NCBI GenBank assembly: GCA_963842155.1 | Contig: CAWJFP010000012.1 | Coordinates: 124,001-188,000 of the forward strand | Direction of reading: 5' to 3' | Source: CAWJFP01 sp963842155 | GTDB taxonomy: Bacteria > Pseudomonadota > Alphaproteobacteria > JACZXZ01 | DNA: 64,000 nt | Shown here: positions 1-9,300 of the stretch, piece after piece | How the letters are laid out: each line of letters begins with the position of its first letter | How positions within the stretch are numbered: the stretch's first letter is position 1 | Notes under the pieces: generated by a model | Database searches by the model: none | The model's input: only the letters and a program-made list of their open reading frames with translations | What the model was told of the DNA's origin: nothing | Translations under genes and position numbers: made by a program

Positions 1-256
1 AATAGACCAGGATGCGCTTGCCCGCGCTCAGCTCGGGCTTATGCATCGGGCTCTCGGGATCGGCGATGAATTCGAGGAAGCCGCGCGGCACATGGACGGC
101 GCCTGGTATATGCCCCTTGGCATATTCCTGGCTTTCCCGCACATCGACGAACACCACGTCGGGCCGGTCGCACAGCTTGCGCGCCTCTACGACGGCCATG
201 CTCTCGACCGCGCCGTTCGCCTCGGCCAATAACTGCTTGAAGCCTTTCTTCAGCAT
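1..256 (-). CDS. Rhodanese-like domain protein (partial, 3' end outside window)
   Basis: The visible 85 residues form the first two thirds of a single rhodanese domain. The motif FVDVRESQEYAKGHIPGAVH (about residues 36-55) is the typical CH2A-type region of rhodanese folds. It is followed by VPRGFLEF and a GKRILVY strand leading to the active-site loop. The catalytic Cys loop lies beyond the window edge, so activity (sulfur transfer or a non-catalytic binding role) cannot be judged. The ATG at 254-256 has an upstream GGAG-like ribosome site. It is the last gene of a leftward run after a glycosyltransferase and a PIG-L deacetylase, 56 bases downstream of the latter. There is no signal peptide, so it is probably cytoplasmic. 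Confidence 0.85.
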   Translation of the reverse strand, partial: MLKKGFKQLLAEANGAVESMAVVEARKLCDRPDVVFVDVRESQEYAKGHIPGAVHVPRGFLEFIADPESPMHKPELSAGKRILVY

Positions 257-312
257 AGCGGCATCTCCTTGGCCCGGTGGGCGGTGCCGATTCTGCACCG
301 ACCACGCGGCGA

Positions 313-1122
313 TCATGCCGTATCGCGCAGGGCACCACAATCCGCGGCGTCGCGGAGGTCGCGCCGCGCAAACGCGGCCAAGACCGCGTAGACCTCGGCC
401 GGCGCATCGAAATCGATGCGCGGATGGCGGAACGGCACCCACTGGAAACGCGCCCAGAAGAGCGTGCCCGGATGGGGCGGCGCCCTATAGTCGTAGCGCG
501 CGAGGGGACGCAGCGATTCGACCTCGCATTCGATATGCGCGAGATTGCCGCGCTCCGAGCGATAAAGCGCGAGCGCGCGGCGCTTGAGGTCCCGTTCCTC
601 GGGCGTGAGCTCGAGCAAGCGCTCGGTGCCGTTCGCGGCGATGAAGCCCTGGCTGCGGACGCGCCCGCCGGCATTGTGATATTCCGCGAACTCGCGCACC
701 GCAAGGCGCGCGGCGAGACGCGCGGCGAGCAGATTGACGGCGTCGTGGTCCTGATGCCCGCCCTCGTAAGCGGGCGCCCAGACCGTATCGACGCGATGGC
801 GGCGGACCGCTCCGTCGATGAGCGCTGCGGCCTCGTCGAGATGCGCTTTCAAGCTGCGCGCCGGCCAATCCGCGAAGCCGGCCGGCACGAGTCCGAGCAA
901 GTCGGCCGCCGTCAGCGCCTCCGACCGCCGCCGCTCGACCCGCGCGCCATGCCCGCCGCGCGCCCAAGGCCAGAGCAAGCCGCGCTCCGGCAGGCCGGTC
1001 GTAAGATAGAGAACGAAGAGCTTGGCGCCTTCGGCAATGGCACGGCGTGCGGCGATGGCGCAGCCCACCACCTCGTCGTCGGGATGGGGCGCCAGGATGA
1101 GAATGCGGCGGCCCGCCGTCAC
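313..1122 (-). CDS. PIG-L family deacetylase (LmbE-like N-acetyl-sugar deacetylase)
   Basis: This 269-residue protein carries the zinc-binding signature of the PIG-L/LmbE family: APHPDDE near residue 11, where His, Asp and Asp bind metal and provide the base, and the partner motif HQDHD near residue 123. Family members remove the N-acetyl group from GlcNAc-containing substrates (mycothiol or bacillithiol precursors, GPI intermediates, antibiotic sugars). The start is a GTG, giving MTAGRRILIL. It lies 11 bases downstream of a GT4 glycosyltransferase on the same strand, so the pair probably makes and then deacetylates one amino-sugar conjugate. The substrate is not visible from sequence; a thiol-cofactor or surface glycolipid role are both possible. 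Confidence 0.85.
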   Translation of the reverse strand: MTAGRRILILAPHPDDEVVGCAIAARRAIAEGAKLFVLYLTTGLPERGLLWPWARGGHGARVERRRSEALTAADLLGLVPAGFADWPARSLKAHLDEAAALIDGAVRRHRVDTVWAPAYEGGHQDHDAVNLLAARLAARLAVREFAEYHNAGGRVRSQGFIAANGTERLLELTPEERDLKRRALALYRSERGNLAHIECEVESLRPLARYDYRAPPHPGTLFWARFQWVPFRHPRIDFDAPAEVYAVLAAFARRDLRDAADCGALRDTA

Positions 1123-1133
1123 GCGCTCGCCGC

Positions 1134-2401
1134 TCAGCGGTTCGCTCCTCTGAGCGCCGCCGCGGCTCGCCAGCGCGGCAGCAGATCCTCGCCCAAGACC
1201 TCCTCCCAGGAAGGCAGCCGGGTCTCGGCGTAGTCCCGCGCCGCGACCGCCATGCGCCGTCTTCGCGCGGGATCGCGCATCAGCGCCTCGATCGCATCGG
1301 CCCAGGCGACGGCATCGCCGCTCGGCAAGGCCAAGCCCGTCTCGCCTTCGACGATCATCCGGCCCATGCCGCCCTCTGCCGCCACCATGACCGGAAGGCC
1401 CGAGGCGAGGGCTTCCGGCACGACATTGGCCAATTCCTCGATCTCCGAGGGGAGCGCGAAGAGGTCGGCCGAAGCGTAGACGCGCGCAAGGACCTCGGGA
1501 GGCAGCGAGCCCGGCAGGCTGGCGCGCGCGCCCAGCCGCGCCGCGATCGCCGCGCGCTGGTCCCCTTCGCCGGCGCAGAAAAGCTGCAGATCGCGCCCGC
1601 GCGCCGCGAGCATGGCGACGGCCTCCGCTAGCAGAAGCACGTTCTTGCCGCGGTTGAGCCGGCCCGCGAACATCACGACCTTGCGCTCGGCGGGCACGCC
1701 GAACTTGGCCGCGAGCCAGGCGCGGTCGCGTCGCGCCGGATTGAAGAGGCGGCGATCGATGCCGCGGCGAAGGAGGCCGGCGCGGCTGCCGAAAATCCTT
1801 TGCGCCGCCGCGAGCTCGGCGGGGCGGGACACGAGCACATGGGCGCAGAACCCCTGATGCGCCTGCAGCCGCTCGCGCATCGCGCGCTCGGCCCGGCGAT
1901 CCAGCGCGAGCCGGTCGAGGAGAAGCCGCCCGACGAGCCCCCGTCCGAAGAGCCGCTCGAGCGTGAGGCGCGCATAGACGCGCGTATATTCCGGCGTGTT
2001 GGTATGGACCGACGTGACGAGCGGCACGCCGTTGCGGCGCGAGAGGCGCATGGCGGTGCGCGCATAGGCGAAAAAGGCGTCGGTGGTGTGGATCACGTCG
2101 TAGCCGCCGAGCCAGCGCGCGAGCCGCGGATGCCAGGGCGCGATATCCGTGTCGTCGGGAATTTGCGAGAGGAAGGGAAGGCGCGAGGTGCTGAAAAGCG
2201 GCGGCTCGATGACGAAGCGCACATTCTCGGCGAGCGGCTCCACGTCGCTCCGCGCGCCGCTGAAATGAACCGTCAGATCGAGTTGTCCGCGAAGCTCGTC
2301 GCCGCCTGGGCCAGGCGCTCCCAGCATTTCACATGGCCGCCGGCCCGCTGGCTGCGCACGAGATCCACCAGCACGCCGACCCGGAGGGGCGCGCGATTCA
2401 A
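1134..2401 (-). CDS. GT4 family glycosyltransferase (apparent frameshift near the N terminus)
   Basis: The C-terminal half shows the GT-B nucleotide-sugar domain: VVMFAGRLNRGKN, then DLFALPSEIEELANVVPEALASGLPV, whose E-x7-E pattern is the GT4 donor site. The N-terminal domain has YDVIHTTDAFFAYARTAM and TSVHTNTPEYTRVYAR. The first about 40 residues are found in another frame, beginning at a TTG at 2399-2401 (LNRAPLRVGVLVDLVRSQRAG) and ending at a TGA at 2273-2275. The main frame resumes with LDLTVHF at about 2270-2290. One indel, perhaps loss of one copy of a GATC repeat, would join them. Read without correction, the frame gives an unnatural Arg/Gly-rich N terminus. It is first in a leftward operon with the PIG-L deacetylase. 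Confidence 0.75.
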
Positions 2402-2628
2402 AACCGCCGGCCTCTCGACAGCCCGCGAACTCAAGTGCAACCATGCCCCTCGCCCGCAAGTGCTTTCATCGCCGGCATTATAACGATGCCGCAGGCCCTT
2501 GCCAGAATTGCCGTAGATGTTACGCGGGAAGACGGTAACTCCGACGCGACGCGGATGCAGATCGCCCGCTATGGATGGAGCGGCGAGCCGTGTCGTTACT
2601 AGATGTTGGTCTCAGGGAGCCTTAGCGC

Positions 2629-3903
2629 GTGCGAGCAATGTATTGGCGGCGGCCGGAGCCGGCGCGGAAGAACGGCAAGCCGGACGAGCGAAAAAAGCGC
2701 CAAAACCGGCGCGCCGCGGCAGCTCTCGTCGTGGCCGCCCTTTTGCTGTCGCTTGTCGCGGCGGAGCTGCTGTTGCGCGCCTTCGGCGTGCAATATCCGG
2801 AGATCAACATGCTCGACCCTCTGGTCGGCTGGCGGCCGCGGCCGGGGGTCGAAGGCTGGTATCGGCGCGAGGGAGAAGGCTATATCCGCATCAATCGCGA
2901 GGGTTATCGCGACGTCGATCACCCGATCGACAAACCGCCCGGGACCTATCGCATCGCCGTGCTCGGCGATTCGATGACCGAGGGCCGTGAAGTGATGCTC
3001 GACGAGCTGTTCTGGAAGCGGCTGGAGAGCTTGCTGCCCGATTGCCCGGCTTTCGGCGGCAAGCGCATCGAGACGCTCGGCTTCGCCGTCAACGGCTATG
3101 GCACCGCGCAGGAATATCTTACGCTCGAGGAGCATGCGCTCAAATACCATCCCGATCTCGTGATGCTCGATTTCTTTCCAGGCAACGACTTCAGCGACAA
3201 CAACAAAGCGCTCGGACGCCATCGCGACCGGCCCTATTTCGCGCTCGTCGACGGCAAGCTCGAGCTGGTGCAGAAGGCGGGCGACGCGGCCAATTTCGCG
3301 CGCCGCCGCTGGTGGGAGGGGCTCGGTTACGAGCTGTTCGGTCATTTGCGCCTCGCGCAGCTAATCGAGGAGGCGCGTTCCCGTCTCATTTTGCTTTGGC
3401 GCTTCGGGCTGCATCCGAATGAAACGAAGATCGCCGAGGTGGGCCTCAACAGCGCCATCTATGCGCCACCCAAGACGCCCGACTGGGACGAGGCCTGGGC
3501 GGTGAGCGAGGCGCTCATCGAGGCCACGGCCGAGACGGCGGGCGAGCATGGCGCCGGATTTGTGCTGGTGACGCTCACCGACCCGATCCAGGTGACGCCG
3601 GACGTGGCGGCGCGCGAGCGCTTTCGCGCGGCGCTCGGCGTCCCCGATCTGCGTTACATGGATCGCCGCCTCGCCGCCTTCGCCTCGGCGCATGGTCTCG
3701 CCCATATCGAGACGGTGGACAGCCTGGCGCCCTGGTCCGCGGAGCATCCGCAGGCGCTGCACGGCTTCGACCCGCGCCGGCCGGTCGGCCATATGAATGC
3801 GCTCGGCCATCGTCTCACGGCAGAAGCGATCGCCAACGACCTCTGCGCCCAGATGACGGAAGGGAAGCTCGCGCCGGTCCCGGCAGAATCCGCAAAGCAA
3901 TAA
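2629..3903 (+). CDS. Membrane-anchored SGNH/GDSL-type hydrolase
   Basis: A short basic N terminus precedes one hydrophobic segment (AAAALVVAALLLSLVAAELLL, about residues 29-49), so the catalytic domain should face the periplasm. SGNH blocks are visible: GDSMTEG (block I, nucleophile Ser), GFAVNGYGTAQEYL (block II Gly), FPGNDFSDN (block III Asn), and near the C terminus GHMNALGH with the catalytic His region. Such proteins are usually O-acyl esterases or transferases acting on glycans. The GTG start at 2629 is preceded by AGGGAG; ATG at 2638 is an alternative. It converges with the FkbH-like gene, with 14 bases between the stop codons once that gene's frameshift is corrected. This pairing suggests joint work on acylated sugars or lipids; the substrate is unknown. 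Confidence 0.8.
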   Translation: MRAMYWRRPEPARKNGKPDERKKRQNRRAAAALVVAALLLSLVAAELLLRAFGVQYPEINMLDPLVGWRPRPGVEGWYRREGEGYIRINREGYRDVDHPIDKPPGTYRIAVLGDSMTEGREVMLDELFWKRLESLLPDCPAFGGKRIETLGFAVNGYGTAQEYLTLEEHALKYHPDLVMLDFFPGNDFSDNNKALGRHRDRPYFALVDGKLELVQKAGDAANFARRRWWEGLGYELFGHLRLAQLIEEARSRLILLWRFGLHPNETKIAEVGLNSAIYAPPKTPDWDEAWAVSEALIEATAETAGEHGAGFVLVTLTDPIQVTPDVAARERFRAALGVPDLRYMDRRLAAFASAHGLAHIETVDSLAPWSAEHPQALHGFDPRRPVGHMNALGHRLTAEAIANDLCAQMTEGKLAPVPAESAKQ

Positions 3904-3917
3904 GGCCTGCTGCCGCC

Positions 3918-5685
3918 TCATCCGGCCTCGGAGGCCGCGGCGAAAACATCGAGATGGGGAACGGCGAGCCGTCGCAGCTCGGCGGCGTACAGCTCGCCGC
4001 CCGCCGCCATCCCGTTCGTCGCCGCCGACAGCGTCTTGCGCCGCGCGGCGGAGAGCGAGTTCGAGCCTCGCCAGACCATGCTCGGCGAGGAACGCCGCCG
4101 CCATGCGGTTGCGCGCCGTGGGCAGATATTCCGCGATGAGCCAGCGCATGCCCAGAGCGGCGAGCCGCTCGGCGCAATGATGGAGCATCCAGGCCTCGAG
4201 ATGGCGGCCGAGAACGCGGCAGCTCAGAAGGAAGCTGTCGAGGAAGGCGATGTCCGCGCGCGGAGTGGGGCGCGCGACCGCGAGGCCGACGATGCCGTGA
4301 TCGCCGAAGCGGTCGCTCAGCCGGACGAGAAAGGCGACGGTCTTCGGCTCGGCGGCGAAGGCGAGCAAAGCAGGCGCCTCGTGGCGGATGCCGCGCAGGT
4401 TGAACTGGCTCGTCTTGGCGCAAAGCTGGGCCGCGCGCGCGACGCTCGCGGGCGCGATGGCAAGCGCCTCGGGCGCGAGCGCGATCGAGCGCAGGAAGCC
4501 GCTCTTGTCGAGCTCGCGGCCGAGCTCGCCCTGGAAGCTGGCGTGCGCCTGGTAGAGCCGCGTCCTTTGGCGATCCTCCTCGGTCAGCTCGAAGGCGGCG
4601 AAGTCCGGGCTCGCGGCAAGGGCGGCCGGCCAATCGGTCACCTCCGGCGGGCATTCGGGCACCCCGAGATCGGGCAGCAAGGCGCGTAGCTTGGCGCGCT
4701 CCAAAGGATCGTCGTCCCACATCACGAAGCCTTCGAGCCCCAGGCCCAGCTCCTCGGCCAGCCCGACGAGGTTCTCGGATTTCTCCTGCCAATTGATGCG
4801 CCAGGCGGCGATATCCTGGCGCTTGAGCACCATGCCGGGATGGCTCTCGAAGACCTGCTTGACGTCGGCCTCCTCGTTCCTGGAGACGATGGCGAGGAGC
4901 GTGCCCTGGCGCGCGAGCGTCTTGGCCGCGCGCTGGAAATCCGCGAAGGCCGCGCCGACGCCGTCCTGGCCGAGCAGCAGACCGCCGATCCCATCCTCGC
5001 CCACGACCCCGCCCCACAGCGTGTTGTCGCAATCGAGCGCCAGCACCCGGCGCGCCGGCCGCGCGATGCGCTCGAGAACTTCTGCGAAGGCGTCGGCGAG
5101 GCGCTCGAGCCCGGCCGAGGAGAAGCGGCAGCGCGCGAGATAATAGTTGCGGCCGTCGAAGGCCCGCTCGCGTCCGAGCGGCGCGAGCGCCTCGTCGAGA
5201 CAGATCACGTAAAGTGCTGCACTCTCGCTGACCCGGCGATAGAGCGCATCCTCGAGGAGCCGCGCGAGGCGCCGTCGAGGCAGGAGATGTCGCGCGCCCG
5301 GAATCACGGAGCGCGGCGTCGGCGAGGACCAGGCGACGACGAGCGGCGTTTCCGCTTGACGCGCGAGACGCGCATCGAGGGCGCGCAGCAGGGGCGTCAG
5401 GATCTGCTGGAACTCCACCTCGTCATTGCCCGCAGACATGGCGGTGCGCGTTGCCACGTCGTCGAGCAGCAGCACCCAAAGCAGCGCGCGTTGCTCGCGC
5501 GGATCGGTGAGCGCATCCGCCCAGTCGCCATAGTTGCCGAAATCGAGCCGATGGGCCTCGCTCAAGGCCTTCCAGGACGGGCCGCCGGGCAGCAGGAATG
5601 AGGTTGCGGTGATGCGAATGTCCAAGGCGGCTCCCCGTTTTCGCGCATCGAGCTGCGAGAGATACGGGCGGATGCCCGCCGTCAT
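3918..5685 (-). CDS. FkbH-like HAD-IIIC phosphatase / acyltransferase-like protein (frameshift near the C terminus)
   Basis: The HAD motif I is LALDCDNTLWGGVVGEDG, the hallmark of the HAD-IIIC/FkbH family, which moves glyceryl units from 1,3-bisphosphoglycerate to acyl-carrier proteins or acts in capsule and polyketide pathways. Motif III/IV region FVMWDDDPLERAKLR and a C-terminal GNAT-like part (LSDRFGDHGIVGLAV) follow. The uncorrected frame runs to 3361, antisense to more than 500 bases of the SGNH gene, with an Arg-rich tail. A shift near 4050-4070 instead gives a natural ending, ELYAAELRRLAVPHLDVFAA, with a stop at 3918-3920 and total length near 589 residues, normal for the family. No acyl-carrier protein is seen next to it. 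Confidence 0.8.
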
Positions 5686-5805
5686 TCGCGCGCGATTCGA
5701 AAAAAGACGCTACAGAGGCACGAAAGCCGAAGCAATCGACGAGGGTGGCAATGACTAGGGGGGTTCATCCCGCCCCAAGTCTCTTAAATCTATATCTTCC
5801 ATCTC

Positions 5806-5875
5806 CCGTCCCTGCGAAAGCCGGGGCCCGTTTCGACATGGATACCGGTCTTCGCCGGTATGGCGCGGAGAGAAA
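5806..5875. repeat. REP-like palindromic intergenic element
   Basis: The stretch reads as two short stem-loops joined by a linker: a GCGAAAGCCGGGG segment followed by a perfect hairpin with 7-base arms (5842-5848 and 5855-5861) and a TCTTCG loop. This layout resembles the dispersed palindromic elements common between genes in alphaproteobacteria. Only one copy is recognised in this window, so its repetitive nature is inferred from resemblance. It sits downstream of the tRNA-Gln and upstream of the FkbH-like gene. Confidence 0.45.
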
Positions 5876-5949
5876 GGACGACGGAGATCGAGCTACATTC
5901 CGGTCCGCCATGTCGGATCAGTTCACACGATCCGCGGCCTCGGGTCGGA

Positions 5950-6063
5950 GGATCGGATGGCTAACCTGCATCTGCGTGCCATTTCATTGATCGAGGCCGT
6001 CAAGCGAAGTTAAAGAGCCGACCGCCGAGGCCGGCCATCGCTTCGCCAAACTGCGGAAGCGCT
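5950..6063 (+). other. Short coding-like remnant in an intergenic gap
   Basis: Within the 430-base gap 5686-6117 two short frames look coding: MANLHLRAISLIEAVKR from 5957 and, one frame away, KEPTAEAGHRFAKLRKR ending in TGA at about 6063. They read like the last part of a longer protein with one frameshift, possibly a decayed transposase or other lost gene. I do not recognise the family. The rest of the gap holds the REP-like hairpin and nothing else I can support. Confidence 0.2.
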
Positions 6064-6117
6064 GATGATCCAAATCGCGCGGTTGAATATCGATAGTTTT
6101 ATCAATATTTTACGAGT

Positions 6118-6191
6118 TGGCTGGGGCGCCAGGATTCGAACCTGGGATCACGGGACCAAAACCCGTTGCCTTACCGCTTGGCCACGCCCCA
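6118..6191 (-). tRNA. tRNA-Gln (anticodon TTG)
   Basis: The minus strand folds into a full cloverleaf of 74 bases. The acceptor stem TGGGGCG pairs with CGCCCCA, followed by discriminator G and an encoded CCA. The anticodon stem-loop is CGGG-TTTTGGT-CCCG, with TTG in the loop. The T arm contains GGTTCGAATCC. The discriminator and the U1-A72 pair are typical of bacterial tRNA-Gln. It is a single gene, reading leftward, not part of a tRNA cluster. Confidence 0.97.
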
Positions 6192-6376
6192 TCGGTTATC
6201 GCTGTGAGGATCGCCGCATGGGTTTAGCCCCCGTCGCGCGCGAGGGCAACAGCGCTTCCGCCTGCGGCGCGGCAGCAACGCTGCCCTTCCGGGGTCGCGC
6301 TCCCGCCCCCTATAGAACTCGTTAACCTTTCCATGTTAACTTTCTGGCAGTGAAGCATTTTGTATAGCTTTGCGCA

Positions 6377-6381
6377 GATTC
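6377..6381. promoter_or_regulatory. GANTC (CcrM-type methylation) site upstream of the ParB/Sel1 gene
   Basis: A GATTC pentamer lies 17 bases upstream of the ATG at 6398, and two GTTAAC half-sites lie further upstream (around 6321-6342). In alphaproteobacteria GANTC is the CcrM methylation target read by GcrA, and TTAA-type half-sites resemble CtrA boxes, but here the spacing between the TTAA motifs is 10, not 7. This is suggestive of cell-cycle control only. Confidence 0.25.
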
Positions 6382-6397
6382 CCTTTGGAACGGATCG

Positions 6398-9300
6398 ATG
6401 CCGACGGATAGACCGCCCGACAATCGCGAGCCGAAGGCGGTCGACGACAAGGCCGCGGGTCAGGGCGTGGAGACGGCCGACGAGCCGCTCGGCGCCTGGC
6501 TGAGGCGTTTGCTGGATCAGGCAAGCGCGGCAGAGCAGGCGCAACCGCCAGCCAAGCCACAAGCTGGCGCCGCGCCTCAGCCGACCGCGCCGCCGCGGCC
6601 CGCGCCAATCGGATGAATGAAGCTCCGGCCGTGTCGCTGCCGGCCGGAGGCTGGCTCAGCAAGATCATCACCGATATGCCTGCGCCGGCGCCGCCGGCGG
6701 CGACCGTGCCGCAACAGCCTTCCGTTCAGCCTCCCCCATCGCCGCCTGCCGCTCGCCAAGCTCCGCCGCCTCCAGCGCCGCCTCCCGGTCCGGCCGGCGA
6801 CGCCAGGACGGGCGGGGCGCGGGAAATCGAAGCGCGGGCCGAGCTTGCAGCGGCGATCGAGGCCCTGAAACGCTCGGCGTCGCCCGCCCAGCAAGAGGAC
6901 AGACCGGCGCAGGCCGCCGCGCCCGTGCGCGATCTCGAAGCCGAGGCGCTGCAGAATGTGCAGGCCTTGCACCGGGCAATGGATGCCGTCGCGGCGACAA
7001 CCGAGACGACGGAAGACGAAGAGAGGATCGCGCGGCCCCAATCGGTGGCGGAAGCGCTCGCCGTCGAGCCTTTCCACGAGACGACGGAAGACGAAGAGAG
7101 GATCGCGCGCCCCCAATCGGTAGCGGAAGCGCTCGCCGCCGAGCCTTCCCATCTTGCCGCGCCCAGAGGGGAGGCGTCGGCCGAGGCGACCGCGCGCGCG
7201 CTGCGCAAGGCGATGGACGCCGTCGGCGAGACGACGCCAGCGCCGATGCATGGCGAGGCGTTCGCCGAGTTGCCGCCGGATGACCAGCCGCCGTCGGAGG
7301 AAGAGATCGAGGCGGCGGCGATCGCCGAGGCGACCCGCCAGGCGCTGCAGGCCGCGCGTGCGCGGATGGCCAAGATGGCGGAAGCGGAAGGGGATGAGGA
7401 GGCGGAGAGCAGCGAGCTCTCGCGCATGCGCCTGGGCCGGCCGCTCAAGCAATTCTTCGGCGCCTTGAAGGCGGCGAAGGCCGCGCGCGTGCCGCCGCCG
7501 GCTGCCGAGGCCGAACCGCCGCCGACCGTCGAGGCCGCCGCCTGGGAGGCCCATGCGGCTGAGCCGGCCGGCGACGAACTTGCCGAGGCCGCTTATGGCG
7601 CCGCCGAGCCGCACGCCGAAGCGGGGGCGCCCGCGACGCTCGCCGCGGCGGAGCTGACCGAGCAGGATCTCGACCTTGTGGAACGAGAACGACGCGGTTC
7701 GCCGGCAGCTGGCCGAGCTCAAGGCCAGCCATGACGAGAGCCGACGAGCCGCGGACGCGCTGCAATCGGAACTGGAGACGGTCAGGCAAGCGGAGGGCGA
7801 GCTTCGCGCCGCCCATGACGCGGAGCGCCGGCGCGCGGCACAGCTTGCGGTCGAGCTGGAGGGCTTCAAAGGGCGCGAGGCCGAGCTCGAGCGACGCCTC
7901 GAGGAGGCCGATCACGCGCGGGAAGGCATCGCCGACAAGGCGAAGGCTCACGAGCGCGCACGGACGGAGCTTGCTGCGCGGTCCGAGGCCGATCGCCGGC
8001 ATATCGGGGCGCTAGAGGCGGAGCTGGCGACGCTCAAGGGCCGAGAGACCGAGCTGCGGCGCCGCATCGAGGAGATCGAGCGCGACTATGAAAAGGCGGC
8101 GGACGGCGCATCCGGCGCGGAGCGCGCGCAGTACGCGCTGTCGAAGCAGATCGCCGCGCTGAAGGACGAGAACGAGACCCTGCGACGGCAGCTCGCCGAG
8201 CAGCGCGCGGACATCGAAGCGAAACGCGCGCAAGCCGAGCGGCTCAAGGCCGAGGCGGAGACGCTCAGAGCGGCGAGGGCAAAGGCACGGCCGGCCGCGG
8301 CGCGCGATCTTTCGGCGCTGCCGGTGCGGCGTCTCGCGCTCGCTGAAATCGGGCCCGGCCATCTCAAGATGCGCTCCGGCGCCGCCAACGGCGAGACCGA
8401 GGCGCTCGCGGGCTCGATCCGCGCCCATGGCGTGCTGCAGCCGATCCTGGTGCGCGAGCGGCCGCAGGGCGAGTGGCCGCCCTTCGAGATCATCGCGGGC
8501 GAGCGTCGTTGGCGCGCGGCGCAGCTCGCCGGGCTCGACGAGATGCCGGCGATCGTCCTCGACGTCACCGATTCCGAGGCCGTCGAGATCCTGCTCACCG
8601 AGAATCTGCAGCGCCACGATCTCTCGCCCCTCGAGGAGGGCGAGGGCTATCGCCTGCTGGTCGAGGAGTTCGGCACGAGCGAGGAGGAGCTCGGCTCGGT
8701 CACCGGCAAGAGCCGCGGCCATATCAGCGACGTTCTGCGCATGCTGCGCCTGCCCGAGCCGCTCAAGCGCCTCTTCGGGGAATGGAAGACGGTCGAGCGA
8801 GACTATCCGCCGGCGGCTGGCGGGGCGCCGGCCGAGCCCGGTCCGCAACCCGAGGCCCCCGCCGTCGAACCGCCGCGCGAGGAAGCCGCGGAGATGGCTC
8901 CGATCGCGCCCGCCGCGCCCTTGCCGGAGCCCGCGCCCGAACCGGAGCCGGCGCCCGAAGCCGAAGCCGAGGTCGTGCATCCGCAATTTTCCGACGCGAC
9001 CGAGGCTCCGGTCGAGGAATACAGCTACGCCGATCTTGCTGCCATCGCCAAGGCACGCGCCACCGAGGAGGATTTATCGGTCGCCGCGCTCTCGGCGCCG
9101 ATGCCAAGGCTGAGCTCGCGGCGCTTCCGCGCGAGCCATGTCGCGGCCGGTGCGGCGATCGCCATTCTTCTCGGCGTCATCAGCGCGGTGCTGCTCTGGC
9201 CGAGCGAGGGCCCGAACGACAAGCAGCTCGCCTCCGTCGCCGACAAGCCGCCGACTGAAGCCGGTCAGACGGCGCAGCCGCAAGCGGGCCAGCCGCAGGC

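Noticed and set aside
277..1233. Long plus-strand frame opposite the PIG-L gene
   Set aside because: Shadow of a GC-rich gene; it has no domain features, and the minus strand shows clear zinc motifs.
3361..3917. FkbH-like frame continuing antisense through the SGNH gene
   Set aside because: The extension is Arg-rich and unlike the family; a shift near 4060 gives a natural end at 3918.
6224..7869. Long minus-strand frames opposite the ParB/Sel1 gene
   Set aside because: Arg/Gly/Leu-rich shadow frames without motifs; the plus strand holds recognised domains.
8308..8800. Chromosomal ParB partition protein
   Set aside because: There is no parA neighbour and no free C-terminal dimerisation domain; the region is embedded in a membrane protein.
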